NCBI GenBank assembly: GCA_029204225.1
Contig: CM055106.1
Span: forward strand, 50,847,325-50,911,324
Length of the DNA: 64,000 bases
Source: Diphasiastrum complanatum
Lineage: Eukaryota > Streptophyta > Lycopodiopsida > Lycopodiales > Lycopodiaceae
Direction of reading: 5' to 3'
The notes under the pieces: generated by a model
What the model was told of the DNA's origin: nothing
Database searches by the model: none
Seen by the model: only the letters and a program-made list of their open reading frames with translations
Made by a program: the position numbers and the translations under genes
In this document: positions 57,587 through 64,000 of the stretch, in pieces
Numbering within the stretch: the stretch's first letter is position 1
Layout: each line of letters opens with the position of its first letter

Positions 57587-58170
57587 AGAACAATTTCTCA
57601 ATTGTTTATCTCTGATCTTGAGTACTCATTCAGGGTCCAAAGGTACATTGAGCGATAAATCTTCCAAATGGGCAAAATCTTCAATACATCAAACTGTCAT
57701 CATCATATAAACTAAATTTACATGATACACTGGATGAGCAGTCGACCAAACCTGAAGATTAAGTTTAAAAGCTAACAAATCAATCATTTAACTTTCACAA
57801 TTACCCTGAAAATCAATCTTTAGTCTGACTTCATTGGCAGTTGATCTGCTATATCTTGAGCTCCCCCCTGGTCCTTGCTCGAATCAATCCCTGTATCCAT
57901 TGGTACAGCTTCTTGGCGCGAAGGGGAGAATTGCGACATGACGGGGACGAGGATTTGTGGTTCGGCTTCCCAAATAAGTATTTAGAGATGGGATAGTTCT
58001 CAAATCATTTGTCTCTACACTGAAATACTATATCGACCTTTTAGAAGTACACTAAAAGATAAATTTCCCTATTGGGTTTGATTCTCTCCAATCTAATAAC
58101 ATCACCTTCATGTACTTCAATTTACATGAATCACTGGGTGAGTCCTCACCTTACATTGGAAATCAATGTT
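57587..58170. repeat. Duplicated chromodomain-side segment inside copy G3
   Basis: The segment 57587-57770 (TTTCTCAATTGTTTATCTCT through TTTACATGATACACTGGATGAG) is echoed at about 57990-58165 (TTCTCAAATCATTTGTCTCT through TTTACATGAATCACTGGGTGAG). The order of words is the same, with many substitutions. It is an old internal duplication about 400 bases apart. Confidence 0.55.
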
Positions 58171-58199
58171 CTAGTTAAAGATCCAAAACAATTATAGTC

Positions 58200-61100
58200 C
58201 AAGACTATCCACAAATTACTTGTAGACTTGTCATAAATGCTTCTTGGTACAAAACTCATCCCACCAAAATCTCTTAAGAGATCCATCAAGATAAAAATGA
58301 ATTCAACTCAGTCCTGAGTACCCCATATACTCTCCTGAGATAAGTGCTCTATCCCTAGCATCCTATGCCAGAAAATAGCAACCATTCAATCTTGGTAAAC
58401 TTAACTGCTCCTAATTAACTGGAGATTTTAGGCTGAAAAACAGTACACAAGCATTCCTTGACTACAATCAATAAAGTTAAGCAAATTCCTTAAACAATTA
58501 CTTAATGAAAATGCCTGTGAGATCCAAACAATCTCAAGTTTGTATACAAATTTAGAGTTCAAATAACAAATCTAAATTTTAACTCAACCAATTGATCAAG
58601 CATTACTCATCATCTTAAGAATCATCATATTTCCATATAATCATCTAATGACCTTTAAGTATCAATTTATGATCCGTCAATCATAAACATTTAGAATATT
58701 ATGATTCGTCAATCATAATCTATTAGATTCTAAACCCATACTTAATCATTTAAAAATACTGGAGTATATGCACAACATACCACTCAGGAAATATAAGAAA
58801 CATTCTGAAATCTTTTCCACAAGGAAAATTATTGGATTCCAAGAATATTCTTTCATCTTGATTCTTAACCAGATTATGAGTTCCACATATTACAATCAAT
58901 CTAGTAATTAAAGACTATTATAACATTTGTCTTTAACAAATATAAACTTTATACAATCACCTAGAACCACATCTAGAGATTATAAAGTTCTGCTGAATTC
59001 CAACTGAATTCAGTAGTTATCCTTGACATTAGTTAGACTATGTCATCCAATATATGTATATGAGCTCACTGGGATATAGTCAATAACTTAGGATATTTCT
59101 CCTTCAAGAAATATTCTATATCAAGAATCTTCTATCTTCAATGCACAGATTTCATAAATGAATCCAAATGACTCACTAATCATGTGACTTATAAGCAATA
59201 TAGGTCAAAATAAATAGTTTCCAGTGAATTCTCTTTACACCAATTAACATCTAATCAGGAGTAATCCAATTACTCAAGTTAATTGTAAATGATTCAGAAA
59301 TCTTAAATGTCTAGGTGCAGATCTCAATTATACATGTATAACATTTCATTTAGATCTTCTTCTAAACCATAAATAAGTTAATGAATTATCCTTTCCACAG
59401 AAAGAGACAATAACTTGCAAGTAACTGTTCCACACATTACTTGTTCATATGTTTATGCACTCTGACTAGTTTAAGTATACGATATAAACTCAGTACATAG
59501 GAAACACATAGTAGATCCACAAGATTAAGATGTACATAAGCAACTTATCCAACTATGTTCCTATACATAAACATAGGCTATAAACTGATAGATATCCACA
59601 ATCTGCATATGTTACTCACATAATTCACTGAGAATCTTGCAACTTAGCTACCAAAGAACTCTATTCTCATGAGTAAATAACATGTATGGGAAATCTTTGA
59701 AGTGAATAACTCCACATCACAAGTTTTCCAACCATCTACCTCTTATTAACAAAATTTCTTCTACAAATCAGCCTACAACAGATCTTAGTGTACAGACCAA
59801 GATTAGGCTAACTCATACGGACATCTTTGGACATAGAGTTAAGATTAAAGCTTTATTGCACTGATCCAATCCATAACAAAATGGTACTTGGTAACAATCA
59901 GTGAATCTTAATTTAATCTTTATCACTACTTCCCATATCAATGAATATCTCACAGCTCAATAACCCCAAAACTCATCTAGTTTCAGATTACTCAAAATAA
60001 TCAGTTAGAGAGTTTGTCTATTTCAAACTGGATAGTTCTACCATTGCACACATACAAGATTTTTTTTCCCAAAATTAATGCAACTGGCCGATTCCACGAA
60101 GACTTATTCTTATTTTTTCTTCCCCCCTTTCCAAAAAGAAATTCCATAATTTCGTTTTAAAAGTTCCCAGGAGACAACGTATAAGATATCAAAGATTTGA
60201 AAAAGTCAGTAATGAGTATCCAATATTATTACAAACATGACTTTTTCCTCATAATCGTAGAACATCTGATCCCGAATGATAGAAATATTACCTCTCAATA
60301 ATCAACTATCAAAGAGAGACTAACGTTAGAGTTCAGGAAACCTAAGTTCCAAGCCATATTCAAAAATCTTATATGGAAGTACAATTTCATATAATTATAA
60401 GCTATCCTACACCCAGATATAGGATCAAATTCACAACCAATTCCAGGAGATAATCCTAATCTCTCATGCTTCTTTAGTGTTACTCAAAGAATACCATTTC
60501 ATATTGTACCCAACATGGACAAACATAATGTATCATCCTAATACATGACCAGAAATCATCTATATATCAGACTTCCACTCTTTTCCCACCTTTCAAAAAT
60601 GGTTCAGGATAACAAAACCCTAAATTTGTACTCGAAAAAAATTCAATTTGGTATCGCTAACTTTAGCACTATCACCCAGACAGTTTTGATTTGTTCATTA
60701 AGTGCCACACTTAATCCCTAGAAAATCCCCTTATAGACCAGCATAGAACCGTTCTACTAGATTTACATTATTCTTGGTCCTTATTGATCCTTAAAACAAG
60801 AAATGTTCCTTAATTGACAGATTCACAAAATCTTCAACTAAAAGTGAAGGGTACAGTGATATTAACAATCGACTAATTTCAACTCAGTAAGATCATTCAC
60901 TCTATAAATCATTTATGTTTGATCAATAACCAATGAATTGGAACAAATCGAAAACGTCCATGGTTTTTTCAAATTTTACGTAAACTGGAATTTTCAAATT
61001 CCATTCAATATGGACCTGAACTGTGAAAATCGACCAAACATCGATTTGACAGTTTCACAATTACCATCTCATAATAGAAGGATTCTGAAACATCCAGCAT

Positions 61101-62400
61101 GCATCCTATATGACATGCAATGATTTAAAAAAAAAATCAATTTTTACGTAAATTGCCAAGAAACTAGAAAATTAGCACTCGCATTCACAAAATTAGTTCA
61201 AAATGGACCAACTGTGAAAATTGATTAAAATGATCGATTTATCAAATTCACAGGCACTGTCACATATTAAAACTCGACATGCACTGTTTTTTTCAAACTA
61301 GGAAATCTGCTTTTTGAACTAGAATTGACAAAAATAGCTTCATGCAAGAAATCTTCTGATCAATCTACTGATTACGCATGCAACATGCACCCATGCATGC
61401 ATACAGGTCTATCCATACATTTTTATCAACAGACAAGCACTACACTGAATTACAAGCATGCATGCATCATAACATTTCGAAAATTTTGCAAATTTTAGTT
61501 AAAAAATTGCCAAACTTCCGACAGCCATAACTTTCTCTACAAGACACCAAATTGGTCGCTGTAAAGCATAGTACGGAGGGAGAATGGGTCTACAAGGCAC
61601 TTTGCAAATCACCCTGCCACCTAGGCTTCACACGTGTGAGTAGTAAATGCACAAAAAACAGGTAGGAGGGCGCACTAGAGAAATCATAAAAAATTCACCT
61701 CCAGCCCAAAAAGCCTTGGATCAGAGGTTACAAGCACTCTACTAAGGTTCATTAGAGAGGCATAGAAGCTTCTAACAGGTTCAGCAAGCAATCATAAGCT
61801 CAGATCATGCAAAAAATACATTTTTGGCCTCCTTCAACAAGCAAAACTTCAACATAATGGTGTCTTATGCTCACCTATCCAAATTGGATGCATGATGGCT
61901 CAAAACAGACGAAATCCATCATATCTTTAAGCTTGTAACAATAACCAATAGGTTCAGCCCCCCAATTGAGAGGTATTCATGCTCAAAAATCATAAAAAAT
62001 ACACTAATTTTTGGTGTTTTGAGCCCCCTAATGGTGTCTAATCCCATCCAAAGTTCATGACAGCTCAGGGATAGCTTCATTACATCTATGAAAACGTTCA
62101 CACCAACTCTTGGCTGAAAATTTTGAGATCTACCCCAAAATTAGTCCAAAAAACATCAACAAACCTTGGTTTTTGACCAATTTTGACCAAAATTTGTGGG
62201 ATAAATCCACAAATTCGTGCAACCAGATCCAAATCCCTGTAAATCCATTGCATGCAAGCACCAAAAGTTTTGATTCTAGTCAAACACCCCAATTTTTGGT
62301 CCAAAATCACTATCTAATCCACCTTTTGACTATTCCAGCATCATGCAATCATTATATCCAATCAAAATAAGGCCCAAGTTTTTTATTCTATTTACACTCA
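58200..62400. other. AT-rich interior of copy G3, no gene recognised
   Basis: About 4 kb with no recognisable protein domain on either strand. A GCATGCATGCAT-type palindrome cluster lies at 61390-61470. Collinear word matches to the interior of G2 lie at about 58690, 59195 and 59512. Confidence 0.45.
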
Positions 62401-62455
62401 ACTTGTATGCCCATTGGGCCATGGACTTATACGCGCAGGATGCCATGCCCTCGCA

Positions 62456-64000
62456 ACATTTTTTATTAGCCGATATTATTTATTTACAATATTTTGGGAA
62501 TACCTCCCAACATCTGTAGAAGATAGAGCTATCGAAGATTGCTTGCGACTGTTCCAAGAAATTGGACCATTGTTGAGGAAGAAAGTAAGTCTGAAAGTGA
62601 ATTTATGAGTGTCTACATCTCCTGCCCAACTTGCATCTGTAAAACAATGAGTAAATTGAATTTGTCGTTGTCGACTGCTCCATAACAAATCCAAAAGTCC
62701 ATAGTAGCTCGAAGATATCTCATGGCTCTGATAAGAGTCTTCCAATGTGTTACACCAGGGTTGGTCATGTACTGACTTAAAGAGCTGACTACAAAAGCTA
62801 TCTCTAGCCTGATACAAATTATTGCGTACATAAGAGATCCTATTATTGAATGGTAAGGATACTCACACATATGCTCCTTCTCTTGAATTGTTTGAGGACA
62901 TTGGTCCTTTCACAATTTGAGACTTGGTTCCATTGGTTCCATTGGTGACACCGGTCCTTTGACAATTTGAGACTTGGTTCCATTGGTGAGAGAGCTAACT
63001 TGCAATTAATCAGATTATATCTGACTAACATATTGTAGATGTACCTCTGTTGAGTAATGTAGATCAACTTTCAATTGCTGTCTCTGTGGATTTGAATACT
63101 AAGGTAGAAATGAGCTTCGCCCAAATCGGTCATGTCGAATTCCAAAGATAGCATTGACTTGCCTTCTTTTATCAGATCGATATTGTTGCTGAAGAGCAAT
63201 GTGTCGTCCACATATAAATTGATAATGATAAAAGATTGTTGCACTATCTTGAAGTAAACGTTTGAATCTAAAGAGCTAGGTGTGTAGCCGTGATCAATAA
63301 GAAAAGTATTGATCCTTTGAAACCATGCTTGAGCAGATTGCTTCAAGCCATAAAGTGCCTTATGGAATTTACACACATGATTGTGTTTACCCTCGATAAT
63401 ATAACTTTTGGGTTACACCATGTAAATGTCTTCTTCAATAATTGCATTGAGATATGTTGTCTGTACATCCATTTGATGTATTTCCAAATCCCAGAGATCA
63501 GAATCTGGTTGATTGAGTGCCTCTTCAACAGTCATCGGCTCATGAACAAGGTAGGCTGCAGACTCGTCGATATACATGATAGGTGGTCTGCTAGCTCTAT
63601 ATGATCTTATGGAAAATAGGGGAAGTTGATCGTTTTCATCATATTGTAGTTGCTAAACTGCAACATCATCATCCTCAGATTCGCCGTTGACATGTTGTTC
63701 ATCAAGAGTAGATGAGCTTGGACCTTCGATAGGAATAGTCGACTAAGGAACTAGAAAGTTCGATATGTCGGATGAGTCAGACAAGTCGGCTACGTGGGCT
63801 TTGCCTTTTCTCTTAAGGTCAATAAATTGATCTTCGATGAAGATGACATCCCGACTAGTGAATATCTTTGACTCGATGGGATCAAACAACTTATAGGCTT
63901 GATCTGAGGTAGTATAGCTGATGAAAATACATTTGATGCTCTGGAAGTCAAGCTTCTTACTGAGATCATGAGGAATCTGCGCGCATAAGCAGTCCATCCA
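62456..64000 (-). mobile_element. Ty1/copia element, copy D, running off the window (fossil)
   Basis: The minus strand carries copia pol of the same family as copies A and B. It shows the integrase tail (SIKCIFISYTTSDQAYKLFD), reverse transcriptase (KFHKALYGLKQSAQAWFQRI, LYVDDTLLFSNNIDLIKEGK) and RNase H (FTDASWAGDVDTHKFTFRLT). Its 5' part lies beyond 64000. No 3' LTR was seen before it meets the G3 interior near 62.45 kb. The copy is broken. Confidence 0.85.

Larger units (their letters stand above)
56967..62455 (-). mobile_element. Ty3/gypsy chromovirus copy G3, one LTR visible (fossil)
   Basis: On the minus strand the 3' LTR is about 56967-57456 (TGTTACGTCCATGTC to CCTTATA). It is preceded by a polypurine tract AAGGTGGGGAGAA and by degraded chromodomain words (VLKIRDKQLRNCSIFVCLL, SWEELKAYKLGFP). 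The LTR shares the block GGCTTGGGGGCTAGGTCC and TAGGTTTGGTTGGGTGG with G2 and with the solo LTR at 19-22 kb. The interior to about 62.45 kb is AT-rich and mostly non-coding. The other LTR was not found; the copia copy D lies there. The copy is broken. Confidence 0.7.

Noticed and set aside
1-64000. tRNA, rRNA or organelle-derived segments
   Set aside because: I looked for tRNA cloverleaf words, rRNA cores and plastid or mitochondrial genes and recognised none. The only tRNA-like words are retroelement primer sites.

Overview
The window reads as nuclear DNA of a seed plant with long, transposon-filled introns. It holds spliced plant genes with GT-AG introns, Ty1/copia and Ty3/gypsy chromovirus remains, a hAT transposase and many (CT)n tracts. 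An early-diverging angiosperm would fit, but that is a guess. I see no rRNA, tRNA, organelle or bacterial gene.

Two host genes could be assembled exon by exon, both on the minus strand. The first (2757-7772) is a seven-exon RING-CH (MARCH-type) E3 ubiquitin ligase of 302 residues with two membrane segments. The second (14068-43304) is a twelve-exon gene of about 29 kb. It encodes a protein of about 1460 residues that matches the plant protein with an ELL-like N-terminus, a long Ser/Asp-rich middle often labelled dentin-sialophosphoprotein-like, and a C-terminal Occludin/ELL (OCEL) domain. Every exon junction keeps the reading frame. Most of the middle of the window is therefore intron of this one gene.

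Intron 7 (18451-29971) holds a solo gypsy LTR split by a younger nested chromovirus (19381-22465). It also holds a 1.4 kb inverted-repeat element whose arms carry a short Argonaute/PIWI-like motif, a spliced BED/DUF659 hAT transposase, and a perfect 103-bp-arm palindrome. Intron 5 (30358-38694) holds a 5'-truncated LINE and clusters of repeated palindromic words that look like ends of non-autonomous DNA transposons. Intron 1 (40188-42923) holds an unassigned, exon-like 63-codon island and an almost perfect 100-bp tandem duplication.

The left flank (1-2756 and 8.4-14 kb) is AT-rich and mostly anonymous, with a short copia gag fossil and minisatellites. The right flank (45.4-64 kb) is a graveyard of LTR elements: three copies of one copia family and two copies of one chromovirus family, all on the minus strand. 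The two chromovirus copies share a conserved, largely non-coding internal region.
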